From the NCBI GenBank assembly GCA_013397455.1, contig VYZB01000387.1, forward strand, positions 1 through 64,000: 64,000 bases of DNA, given 5' to 3'. The notes below the pieces were generated by a model. It had not been told where the DNA came from. It was given only the letters and a program-made list of their open reading frames with translations, and made no database searches. This document shows positions 1-12,100 of this stretch, one piece after another (within the stretch, counting starts at the first letter, position 1; the number at the start of each line of letters is the position of its first letter). This stretch comes from Crotophaga sulcirostris. Lineage: Eukaryota; Chordata; Aves; Cuculiformes; Crotophagidae. A program made the translations under genes and the position numbers.

Positions 1-520
1 TTCCTACGGCCCCCAACAGAACTGATGTCCAACTTTTTAAGTTATACTCCCTGTTTTCTGAATGTAAGCCTGTGATCCCTCCATCTGCACATATAAAGTG
101 AGGTTTTGAGCATAAACTCAGACTGCAAGCAGTACTGCTTGGTAAAGAGACTCCCAAATTCTTCAGTGCACTTTGAAAATCCCACTTTCCCTCAGCTGTA
201 TCCTCAAAAGCTGCAATATTTACAAATACCTAGCAAGGTTTCTGCACTCCGATAAGAATTCTGATGAACCAAAACCCATAAAGAGAGCAAAACCAGAGAT
301 TAAAATTCACAGATTGTTTGACTAGCTTAACTTTTGGGACTGCACTGCATTTTCTGGGGTTGCTGATCGTTAAACTGTGTGATGACTGGAATCGTTTCAA
401 AAGCATAAGAGCTTATCACTAATCTCTACACCTTTGAATATTCTCTGAGTTTATCCCGATGTCACAGGGGACAGTTTTGTATTAGTTATGAACTTTGGCA
501 CTTCTTCTCTCTAATCGCAG
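1..520. other. Intron or upstream sequence of the PH-domain gene
   Basis: No coding segment or repeat is recognised. The stretch ends in a pyrimidine-rich tract and an AG acceptor at 519-520 (ttctctctaatcgcag), so at least its 3' part is intron of the plus-strand gene that follows. Confidence 0.6.
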
Positions 521-3500
521 GATGAAGGGAAGTGCAGACCATTGGAAGTAACAAAGCTGGAAGGAGCGGAAATTGGTGTTGACACCAGTCTGGGTAAACC
601 ATTTGTTTTTAAATGCATACCTCAAAGTGGAAACAGGATTTTTTATTTCTGTGCAACTTCCAACCAAGAAATGAAGAGGTAAGTAATCTTTCATTTTACA
701 GCACCTATTTTGTTGTTCCAGTTTGGGGAAAGGTAGTCTGAATTTTTGGAGTCAATTTTTCAAAATACCTGCCTTGATCAGTAGGAAAAAATACCCAGTT
801 TTTCAACTACTATGGGAAAATGGTATTTCTAATTTTCATTTGCTGTAGTTTCAAAAATAATTTTTCGGCTTCATAGGGGTTTTTTATTAGAAATTTTTTC
901 ACAAAGTCTTTAATATTCATGCTTTGCTCAAGATTCCCCTGAATTCTTGATTTTTCTCCAGAAAAAAATCTTCACCCATACTCCCATGCCTTCTCCTCTA
1001 GTGTTGTATTCAAATGGAAGTGTAAATATTCCTGTGAATGTAAACTTGCTTATCGGTCATTCCACACAAATGATCTCTCCTCTACCCAACAAAGGCAGTG
1101 GTAGTAATAAACACAATCTCATCTTCTATTTTATTTTTTTTATTCTGTCATGTTATCACTTTAGCATTTTAAAATGCAAATAGACCAGAAAGCATATTGG
1201 TTCTGATAAGAGGCAATAAGTTTGGGGCTGACTCACAGTTAAGACTTAAAAAGTATTATTTTTGTGTTTCCCAAATACTATAGCTGAAAAAATAAAGAGA
1301 TTAAAATCACCCAAAACATAAGTAACAACATTTTCACCTTTAATTTCAAAAATGCACTAGAATCTAATCTTATTATCCCTTTTGGTTTATTGTGAATTAC
1401 CAAAAATATAAAGCTATGAAGTAAGATGATATTTGGTATTCATCCACTTATATTTTTATAATATCATACTACTTAGCATAACACCCACCACTATAATATC
1501 AGAGGATTTTTCATTTCCAAATTCCACACTATCTATAGTGCAAAAAGAATAACTTTGCCAACAAATAGTGTGCTTTGTTCTGTAGTCCCCAGTTTCAGGA
1601 TTCTTTAAATTTCCTACAGATTCCTTATCTACATATTAACAAAGACAGAAGAGTGATCATTTAGTGATCATTTAGCCTGATATATTGTCTACAGTATTGT
1701 CTTAATCTATTATAATGTGTTAGATGACAAGCATTGAGACTTATTTTTCTGCAAGTTAACAATGTTTATTTAATCAGATTAAATCCGCTACTTTTCTGTC
1801 TTGAAACCTTGAATATGTCCTGGATGTTGCACATCCCTTTAGCTGCTATGCACACAACAGTGAAAAGAGGCAGTAAGGAACTTTATTCTGCTCTACCAAA
1901 CTAAGATATTCACATTTTTTGGTATTATAGGTGGCTGGAGGCTATGGATAAAGCAGTGCATCCTATCCATCAGGTAATGCTTGATTTATGCTGCAGACTG
2001 CACAAAACTGAGAGGCAGTAGATGTATTTGTACATGGTCAGGTGCAGACAGCAACATGGGAGCTGCATACTGTTCTTCTGGGATGCTGGGGCTGAAACAG
2101 CTCCAGCCTAAAAGCCATATACAGACACTATTTTGGTTCAGCAAATATGCTTTACTGTCATGTGGTGGAATGAATCAAAATGCTTCGTCTCCAGCTATCA
2201 GTAGCTGTAAGCTGGTTCAGAAACATAACGTAAAATGGGGGTAGTGTGAAGTAAGGAACAGGAATGATAGCATGTTCCGCCGTGTTCTGGTAACACTATT
2301 AGGAGTAGAGGGAGAGAAGGGCTATATCTTCTTAAATGTTCTTTGCAAATCTGCCTTGGTTGCAAGCTACCTGCTTTTTCCAATAGAATATTAGGCAGGG
2401 ATGTATGTGTGTGTGTATTTACTGAGTTCTTCTTTTCTGTATTTTCAGAGACAAAAAAAGTTTTCTGATAAGCTTTCACATCTTTTCATCTCTTTACAGC
2501 CACACTCTCTGTTGGGCCCTATGGTTGAGAGAAACATAGTCATGATTGATCCTGAGCTGCTATAGAGACATTTCTGAGCTCAGCATAATTTATTATGAGT
2601 CATCCCTAGCTGACCCCTGAACTGGGAACTGCAAACTTAGTTATACTACTTCCACAGTTGGAAGCACAGAGGTCAAAGCCCCTTAGCCTGGCCTTTCCTG
2701 GCCCCGTGATTTTATTATTTCATTCTATAAGCAGACTACCTTTATGAAAACATGTTGTTGGTCTGTAAAATCTTTTTTAAAAAGGTTTAGCTACTGAACC
2801 ATCTGTTTTTTAACAGAAAGAGTGTGAGTCTCAAATGCACAGTAAGTAACAAAGTCTACCTTTTTTGCAGATGAAATAATATCAACAATAAAAAAACCCA
2901 AGAAAATTGCAAGGTACAGATTATAACCTGCATTAATGGGGGGAAGCGGGAAGGAGAGAAGAAAAAAATACAAAAAAGAAAATTACTTTCCTTCTTCTCT
3001 CAATCCAGCGAACAGGAGTGACTCCTTCAGCACTGTACCTTAGTGATGGGTTTCCAAACAGTGAAAGGAAGTGTTTGGAAGGGACCTTAAAAATAATTTA
3101 GTTCCACATCCCCCCTTTTCCACTGAAATAAAATTGATCAATATTTATTTTGACTTCAAATTTAAGATGAGATTCTAAGTGCAAAACTAAATTTGTTTCC
3201 AAGTATATTCCATCTGGCAGGATTTCATAGAATAATACAAAGTAATCTGAAAACAGCAATAATAAATTTAACAGTTTTAAGTTTCCCAGCCAAAAGAAAC
3301 AAAAATAACTTGAGCCAAAAAGGAGGACAAAGGCACTCATACGCATAAGAAAACACATCAAAAGAGTAATTGTTTAGAATAACATGCAAAAATAACTTGT
3401 TGGATAAAAAGTTCTGACATTACATATACAGAAAGATCTCATGCATTCACTCCTTAACAACACAGTAAATTGGCTTGTTTCTGTCCTGCTGCATCTTATT

Positions 3501-6500
3501 GTTGTTCTGCTTTGTCTTTTAGTTCTGTCTTTGAGTAAACAATATCCTTTTCTGAAAGAAATATTTGATTTTATATGTTGACTTAATTTGACTTGACAAA
3601 CTAATGTACTGATACTGTGTCATCCTAATGAATCTGCAACGATGACTACTTTATGAATACACCTAGTATTACTGAGGTCCTCTTCTGCACTTTGCTGCAG
3701 TAAATCTCAGCAGGTTTCCCATTTATAGCAGAGAATACAGCTAGTTATATTGTGAGAGGTCTTTTTTTCTGTCATTGCTTTGTCAAGGATACTAAAGAAA
3801 TATCAGACACAAATGTAAAAGGAAAGCTTTCTGGAAATGATCAGGAAGCTATTAATATTGCACATATTCTCCCCATGGATTACAAATAACAATGACGCTG
3901 ATTGATGTAGAATTTGAAAAAAGCAAATTTGAGTAAGCAAAATACATCAGAAGAGGCTGAGCTCCTAACACCCCTCAGATTTAAAGGAAAAGAAGAAATG
4001 CTTTAATCTTACTTTAGACAACTTGTTCTCATTAAGCAACAGTTTGGTTTTTTCCTGATTTTCTTTCTGAATGCTCTTATCATACAAATACCCTACACCA
4101 TGGCAGTGTGTCATGTGTCAAGCTTTTCCTTCATCTATAAAATACAATAAGATACTTCTAGTAATGAAAAAGGCTTTGCTTTCCAGAAACGGATGGAAAG
4201 ACATCCGTAAACATTTTGTGTGTTTCCATCCAAGTTCGATTGTTGTATTCTGGCCTCAGATACTACCATATTTTCCCTGGAATCCAAAGGGTAGATGATT
4301 AACCTTATTTTGTCAGATTGCACACAGTAAAGACTGCTGAAGTCAGTCAATCAGCAAAACAATCTATCAAAAAATGCTTCTTCATACAGTTTTGAAGTAA
4401 CGCTGTTCCAACCAGCAAAACTTGTACTGAGAAACAAGATAGATGCATTAGTCTTGTAAGAAGAAAGTAGAAGTTGATCACTATCCACCATCAATTACAG
4501 GTTTTTCTAATTGCATTATCAGCCTTGACATTACGAATTAATTTCACAACAAAAGTTGATTTCCTTGCAGGGAACTAGAACTTTCATCTTTTTGTAATAA
4601 CAGGTCCTCCTTAATTTCTTACCAGAAGTTGTCATTACATGATTACTTTACAGAACCATGTGTGGGTAGATGTCACACTGCACAACACTACACTTCCACC
4701 ACTGGCTATCAAAAACCCAGAGTGCCTGGGGCTCCTACACCAGCTGGACAGAAGCAAAGATGTTTGGATTCAGCACTACTGCATTCTGAAGGATGGCTGT
4801 CTGTACTTTTATGCCACTCTCCGTTCGACACCTGCCCAAGGTAGGGACGACTGCTAGAATTTAATTGATTACTAATGCAGAAGTGTTTCACAGCATTTTC
4901 CAAACAGAAATTTTACTATTAATGAGAGTTTCTTATCAGCAAACTCATTCCATTCTGTTAAGGAAGACCAGACTCGGTCTCTTTTCGTAAAACAGCCACC
5001 TTGCTCAACCTGTCTTCTTTTCTTTTCCTCCCGCGGTCTGAATTTTTCTTTCTGGAATGGAGCTGGTCAGGATCTGTGTGCATTGCCACAGGAGCAAGCA
5101 ACAAAAGCTACTCTTCCAAAGCACTTCATAGTGCCTTGAGCCAGTCCCCCTGATGGCAGTCTGCCGAAAGCTGTCGACTCCTGCATGTTAGATATCATCC
5201 TCAGAGGAGGGACACCATAAACTCAGACTGGTTTCTCTACCACTACCAGGTTTTCTCATGTCCTTGGCAAGATAGTCCACCCACCAATAGGCAGAACTTC
5301 CCTGCTACAGCAGAGGTTTGTGCTCCACGGTATGGCTACAGTCATTTGCAGCCATCTAGCAGTTCTCCTCTTACCAGGAGAGTGGAGGGTGTCTGGTCAC
5401 TCTCTGAAGGTGAGAACATGAGGCTACCAGGGTCAATTGCAGGAGGAGGTGAGTTTCAGGTACTGAAGAGGCCCTGCAAGACCAACTCTATGAAAGACAA
5501 TACCCTTAAGAAAAGGAGATGCCCAGTGAGAGAGAATGGGTCAGGACCTGCGAATGTGCACTCCCTGGTCTAAGGAAGCTGGCAGGCAGAAGAAACAGAA
5601 AGAAAATTCTGTTGTACATTTGCTTACGAGCTAGCTTTCAAATCAAAAAGGAAAACTGTTTTCTTATAGATTTATACAATTATAGATTTACATATATGTT
5701 TTTTTAAAATATAAATAATAAAAATAATTAAAAATAGAAATAATCCAGGATTATTTTTATTGTTTAAATATAGAATTATATATATATTGCAGATTTTACA
5801 TATATATTTGCCACACAATCAGGCAAGAGACATTCCACTTAGTCTATACCATTCACATAGCATTTTTCATCTGCCAAAGGTCATACATATACAACGACTA
5901 ATGATTTTCTCTCTACACAAAACTGAAGTTAGTGGAAATTCAAAAATTAAGTATTATAGGTTTACGACACCCAAGCCTATGGTCCGACTGCTAAATATGT
6001 CACTTAAGTGTTTAAATAGCCTTCTACATACAAATTCTTGTATGCAGTAGTGTCTTCTCTTGTTATTGAAACTATTGTTTTTTGCCAATTTCACTTCAGA
6101 TTCTCACTACCTTGTATTATTTTTAATGCCATAGCATCAGTTTGATGTTCTTGTCACTAAATGTGAGAGCCAAAAAAAGTAAAGACCCTGAAGACAATAA
6201 CGGAAACATTCAGCTGCAGATGATCTGCTCTACAGGTCTTTTGTATGTTGACCATGAATGTATAAAGTGTACATATGCATTGTTGGAGTGAAGTTATGAG
6301 TGGTTGTTGGAGGAGTAGCTAAAACGAATATGTTATGAAGGCCAAACTCTCTCTAATGCGTTTCCATCACAGCTAGCTAGTGTGGCCTGCAGTGACATTC
6401 CAGCTACTAACAGCAGCAAGGTGAATCAATGCTGACGTAAAAAATTGTATCCCATTAGCTTTTGAAGGAAACAAAAATATCATCAAAGCTTGAAAAACAT

Positions 6501-7520
6501 ATTTTGCCACTTCTTATTTAATAAAAAGCTAAATAAAATTATACTTGTAATTATTTGCTGGACAGGAAGCATCTTTTACACTGTTTTCAAAGTAATTTTC
6601 AGAAAAAAACCACTGAACTTTCACATTTTACAATACTTTGTACATAGATTCTGTTTAACTCTGTCAAAACACAAACATCAGAAAATCCAGCTTGCAAGAA
6701 TTGTTGTTGGTAGTCTTGCAACTGGCGTTAATTTCCTAAGTGTTATCTGCAATATATATGATGCATGCTATTTTATTCTGTCCAGGTGGCCTTTACCTAC
6801 AGGGGTATACTGTGAGTGAACAGTCTCTGGGCTCCAAAAGATCTGTAATTGAACTCAAACCGCCATCTGAAGAATTTAAAACTTTCTATTTATGTGCAGA
6901 GAATGTAAATGAAAACAAAAGGTAAACCAAACTCTTTATTTTCCAGTTTTACTTGCCAGACTTTAGAAAGCAGGGACACTGTAGTTTGAGAAAATCTAGC
7001 GACAACTTTTCATTCTGTTTTCACAGTCACTCCCCCAGATTTCCTTTTAATTGTAGGTTAAGTCAAACTACAGTACCACATGCTGACACATGTGAGTTGA
7101 ATGCTGTTGTCAACACTGGAACTAGAGCAAAGCTGGCTTGTAGAGGTTCAGAAAGAAACCTGGATAAGATGTTTTTCACAATGATGTGTGGGTGGTGATT
7201 ACACTAAACAGGAAAGCTATAGTACCTCTCATTAGAGAGAACGAAAAGTATAATCTCATTCCCAAGAATTTTTTAATTTGAACAATGACCCTTACAATTA
7301 AAATCTGTCAGCATACATAGCAAATACAAACATTGTTTATAAATTATGTTTTTCAAATAATAAGAAAATGCATGCATAATACTTGATTGGAGACAGTTGT
7401 TGGTCTTTTATTTCTTCTAGGTGGATTACAGCTTTGAAAGCTTCAATTAGTAAATGGTTACCACTACATCAGGCAATCCAAGATTTTATGAATAGACCAC
7501 TGGAAGAGACAAGGATGTGA
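521..7520 (+). CDS. Tandem PH-domain protein, last five coding exons (5' part outside the window)
   Basis: Five exons join in consistent phase: 521-678, 1931-1973, 4654-4840, 6786-6921 and 7421-7520. All have AG acceptors and GT donors. Together they give 207 residues and a TGA stop at 7518-7520. Residues about 1-65 look like the second half of a PH domain: beta strands such as KPFVFKC and RIFYFCA, then a C-terminal helix with the near-invariant Trp (MKRWLEAMDKAV). Residues about 85-190 form a complete second PH domain: VWIQHYCILKDGCLYFY, GLYLQGYTV, FKTFYLCAENVNENKRW, then ITALKASISKWL. The chain ends about 20 residues later. PH domains usually bind phosphoinositides or proteins at membranes. 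Both PH helices are split at the same place, AG|G before TGG, which suggests the two domains arose by duplication. I do not recognise the family member. Proteins with C-terminal tandem PH domains are candidates. The start lies upstream of the window. Confidence 0.85.
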
Positions 7521-7690
7521 GAAGAAAGCTCACTTTTCCCCTGAATTTCTGTTTTCCATTAAAAATTCTGTGCTATGTCTTACGGTTCATCTGAAAAGAT
7601 GCTCTAGCTGTAGGTAAAGTTTAACATTGCTATACATGCCCAACTTTTGTAAGCATTAGTAAATAAACATAAAGCAATGCTGCCTTCTTT
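7521..7690 (+). other. 3' UTR and polyadenylation signal of the PH-domain gene
   Basis: An AATAAA hexamer sits at 7662-7667, about 145 bases after the TGA stop. The downstream sequence is T- and GT-rich (ttctttgtggccgtctc). A short 3' UTR ending near 7685 fits, but the cleavage site is inferred. Confidence 0.6.
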
Positions 7691-7832
7691 GTGGCCGTCT
7701 CTAATTTATGTTTCTACTTTAGCTGAGACCACACATAAAGTCTGCTTTAGAGCAGTGAACTGACATCAACGTTTATTTGATGTAGACATAAGAGAAGACA
7801 CTGTATTCCATCTTTTATTTTGTGCGCACATC

Positions 7833-7855
7833 TTTTTTTTTTTTTTTTTTTTTTT
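7833..7855 (+). repeat. Poly-T homopolymer run, 23 bases
   Basis: An uninterrupted run of T. It could be a plain homopolymer or the antisense tail of an old retroposed insert. No flanking repeat was recognised. Confidence 0.9.
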
Positions 7856-8251
7856 AGCAAATGTACCCTTTGCAAAGACTTCTGCATTTTCATCCAGAAG
7901 TTTCATATGTGGGTTTCAGTTTCTACATGGAGTGGAGCTTACGTTTGGGGAAGGCTGGCTTGACTGAAAGGCTAGGAGCTACATATAATTCAGCACACCT
8001 GGGGGAATGGAAAAAATTGGTATGGTTTGGATAAATACTATTTCTTGTACATTCTATATTAACATACATTTTCATATCAAAGTGGTTTTGATTTGGCCAC
8101 TTGCCATCGCAGCACAGCACCTTTGTGGAGAGAAATCAATTCAAGAAACAAAGACACTGTTTTTTCAGAAGTTAGCAGTAAAAGACAGTACCATAAGTCA
8201 TCATCAAGGATATAAGGTTTACATAGCTGTGTTTATTACAGCTGATCATAT

Positions 8252-9193
8252 ATCACAGTATCACAGTATTGCAGTACCACAAGATTGGAAAGGACCTTTG
8301 AGATCATCGAGTCCAACCTATAACCCAACACTAACAAGAACACCAACTCATCATCTAAACCATGGCACTAAGTGCCTCATCCAGTCTCCTCTTAAACATC
8401 TCCAGGGATGACGACTCCACCACCTCCCTGGGCAGCGCATTCCAATGGCCAGTCACCCTTTCAGTGAAGAATTTTTTCCTAATATCAAGCCTAAACCCCT
8501 CCTTATGAAACTTGAGTCCATGTCCTCTTGTTCTCTCACTGGTCACCTGAGAGAAGAGACCAACCCCTGCCTGACTACAACCTCCTTTTAGGTAGTTGTG
8601 GGGAGCAATAACGTCACCCTTGAGCTTCCTCTTCTCCAGGCTAAACAACCCCAGCTCCCTCAGTCGCTCCTCATAGGGCTCTCAGTCGCTCCTCATAGGG
8701 CTTGTGCTCCAAACCCTTCACCATCTTCGTTGTTGTCCTCTGGACACACTCAGTATCTTGACATCTTTCCCAAACTGAGGGGCCCAGAACTGCACACAGT
8801 GCTCAAGGTGTGGCCTAACTAATGCCAAGTATAAGGGGATGATAAATTCTCTGGTCCTGCTGGCCACACTATTTCTGATGCAGGCCAGGATACCATTGGC
8901 CTTCTTGGCCACTTGGGCACACTTCTGTTGAGTTTCCTGTCTACCAGTACTCCCAAGTCCCTTTCTGCCTGACTACTCTCCAGCCACTCTGTCCCCAGTC
9001 TATCGCTTTGCATGGACTTACTGTGTCCGAAGGGTAGCACCTAACATTTGGACTTATTAAACCTCATCCTATTGGAATCAGCCCATCTCTCCAGTCTGTC
9101 TGGGTCCCTCTGTAGGGCCCTCCTACCCTCTAACAGATCAACACTTGCTCCCAGCTTGGTATCATCTGCAAACTTGCTAATGATGGATTCCCT
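8252..9193 (-). mobile_element. CR1 non-LTR retrotransposon, 5'-truncated, antisense
   Basis: On the minus strand this reads as the C-terminal part of CR1 ORF2 and the 3' UTR. Recognisable pieces are the segment after the reverse-transcriptase active site (translation of 9190-8720, broken by frame changes), then [14 protein letters not shown] and [19 protein letters not shown] near 8640-8440, then the typical tail. On the plus strand the tail reads as ggaaaggacctttgagatca after short repeats of the tatcacagta type. The copy is truncated at its 5' end, as most CR1 insertions are, and is not capable of moving. A 22-base internal tandem duplication lies at 8659-8702. Confidence 0.9.
8659..8702. 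repeat. Perfect 22-bp tandem duplication inside CR1
   Basis: The unit ctcagtcgctcctcataggg plus ct occurs twice head to tail with no mismatch. CR1 copies normally have this segment once, so the duplication arose in this copy and must be fairly recent, or else it is an assembly artefact. Confidence 0.9.
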
Positions 9194-12100
9194 AACATTA
9201 AAATAATTCCTCCCATGAATAAATCTGGGTATTCAGTTTCCAAGCTTCTCAAAATACTAATTCAAGTAAAATAACAAAGGTTGGTTCAGTTCGTTTATTG
9301 AAACCATGTGCTAGCTAAATATCTCATCCTAAGAAATTTACAGTTTAATGCTGCAGCACAGTACAGCACCCAAGGATACACAACCAGTACAGAAAAAAAA
9401 ATAATTGCCAGTTTGTGACGTTTTACTACAAAGTCTGTAATATTTGGTCCTCAGACTCTGAGATCGTTTGAACACACCAGAACCTCAACTACTCTCCTAC
9501 CTTTATTATCAGCCTTGAAAATATTGATTGCAGTGCCGTAAAAAGCGAAAAAGCATGTGGCGCTCCTCCAACCACCACAAATGCTTTTTTTTTTCCAAGA
9601 GATGGATTAAACAGTCCAAATCACTTACTACAGTGATTTCAGTGATTTAATTAAAAAATAAGAATCGTTAGTTAAATGACGTGAGCAATTTTCTGAAAAC
9701 AGGCACCCAACCCCAAACATGTTAACACATTTGCTTCGTGTGAATCTGTGCTCTGAGCTAAAATGTAATAACCGTATTTGAAAGCAGTCATCACAGTCAC
9801 ATTCTACATTTACTTCTAGTATTTTGAAATTTTCATGTTTAGAAATGGAATCCACGTTTCTACTTAAGAGGAAGTAACGACGCAGGTATAAACATATACA
9901 AACACTGTTTGCTTGAGAATAATAACTGTTAACATTTCCTGAGGAACAGTTACTCAATTCACAGTGACAGTTCAGAGCTAGGAAGCAGAAAAACAAGGAA
10001 TAGGTAAAATAAATGCAAACAAAATTAATCAGAACAAATATGTTTCCTCTTTTAAAAAAAAAAATGAAACAAGAAATCCAGCTAAATATTTAAATGAGCA
10101 GATCCTCTTATGGATTAGTGACCCCATGGTAATCTCTTTATGCAGGCTCTTAACTGACATTCCTCTGAGACCCTGAAATCCTTCAGTTGTTACCAACTTA
10201 CTCAGCATGTTTTTCCCTTTAACAAATGCACTTTGCAACCATCCTCAGGCAGAATCAAATGATCACCAAATAGCTTCTTTTAATAAACATTTGAAGACAC
10301 ATATGATAATATATAAGATGCAAGGAACTGACAGCCATAAAGGACTCAGTAAAATCAATAGCAAGGTGTAAAAAGAAACGCACTGTTCAATGTGTGTAAG
10401 GTTTACAGGACAGGGTCTTTTCTTTTATTGTCTCATTAAATTTTCATCATTATAAAGTGCTTTGTAAATTAGGGTGATTTTCTCCCATAATTGCAATAAT
10501 TTTCAAAGTATATTAGTGTTACTGTAGCAACATGTGCTTTATTCAGTGTGAATATGAAAATTTTAAAATGTGTGTACTTCCTCCCCTTTGGTGCAAGTCA
10601 AAAATGTATCAAAAATACCTCAGGCGTACACCTGTACAAGATAAAATCAAATCTTATTTCTGTTCTAAAACTATGTATTTACGCAGCAGAGCCTGATGAT
10701 TCAAATGGGAACTCAAGAAAGTAGGCTGGAAATATTCCTGAAGAATCATGAAAAAAAAGCCCCCAGAAATTAGACGTATCTTAGATAATATAATGTAAAA
10801 AAAAATAGATGTTCATATTTTGCTATGAAATTGAACAGAATTTTGAGGTACCACCAAAGTAATAGTAGAGAACCATGACATCTCCAAATTCAGATTTATC
10901 CAAAGGTTGAAGAGTTTAGAGTTCAAACTTTATCTAACTTCACTTTTGGAATCTAAGTTTAAGTCCCAATTTAGGTTTCGTTGCAATTCCTTCAAAAGAA
11001 TATGTGGAAGGTGAAACTGGCATAAACTTCTTTATTGCTTTTTCATGTCATCAAGGGGTCACCACAGCCGAGCAATCACTAGATGGCTAGTATCTCGTCA
11101 TGGCTCATTTGTTTGCACTGAAGGCTTTGTATTTATTGCTAGATACACCTGCATTCAAGGTTTTCCATGCACTCCTAGGAAAAAGAGAACTATGTTTGAA
11201 ACCAGAATGCTTCCCTTAACAGAGTATGATATTCCACTGAGAAGAAATTGAGTCATGTACTTGAAGCGTGATTTTTTCAGATGGTTTACTGCACTCTAAG
11301 CGGACCATGTTTTCTACTCCATTCAGCAGAAAATATGTACAAGATTCTGCAGAGGCAAACTCTCAGAAGCCACCAAGGCTTTTTTCACAAATGACTGAGT
11401 TATTTAGCAGAAAACATTCCGAGGCAACAAAAACTATTTCTTGAAGTGCCTAATTCCCTTTTTGTAGCATGTTTCTGAAGGACAAAGGTGTTAGAGTTCG
11501 CTTTTCCCCTTCATTCTCCCAGACCCTGGAATGTTATTTACAAGAAGGTGAAAGTCCTTTTAGTGGAAAATATTTTTGAATTTTCCAGAGTTAATCCACC
11601 TTTCAATTACAGCCATGATGATGCACACGTTAGCCGAAGTTGAAACACTGCAGCACTCTCTGACAGAAAACTTGCCTAAAGCATGGACTTTGCAAACATG
11701 TGAATGCTTGTGCCCCTTCCCTCCATAAGCATTGTGCCCATTCACAAGATGACAAGCTAATTTTATCAGAGCAAAGGGGAAGGATTTTGGCAGTATGTAG
11801 AATCTGACATCTCTTATTCAAGATTATCTTCCCAAGGGTAATTTATGCCAGCCAAACCAGATGCTTCATAATAAAAAACTCATGCTGATAGAGCCAGGAA
11901 ATGCTTCTAGTTTTCTGGTGAAAAAAAAACCCTGATATTACCTAAAGACTTCACCATTTAGGAAGAGATCTCCTGTTAATGAAAATACACAGGAAAAAAA
12001 TCCCAAAGTGATTTCATAATACTCTAGGGCAACTAGAGGTTTTGAAAACTACATTTGGTGTCCTTTCTGTTCATTTGAAACAAACAAACATTTGTAAGAG

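Noticed and set aside
947..1183. Open frame in the first intron of the PH gene
   Set aside because: Composition is not protein-like, no splice sites fit the neighbouring exons, and it lies between two exons that join cleanly.
4629..4844. Plus-strand frame starting MSLHDYFTEP
   Set aside because: It overlaps the PH exon 4654-4840 in another frame. The PH frame fits the splice phases and the domain.
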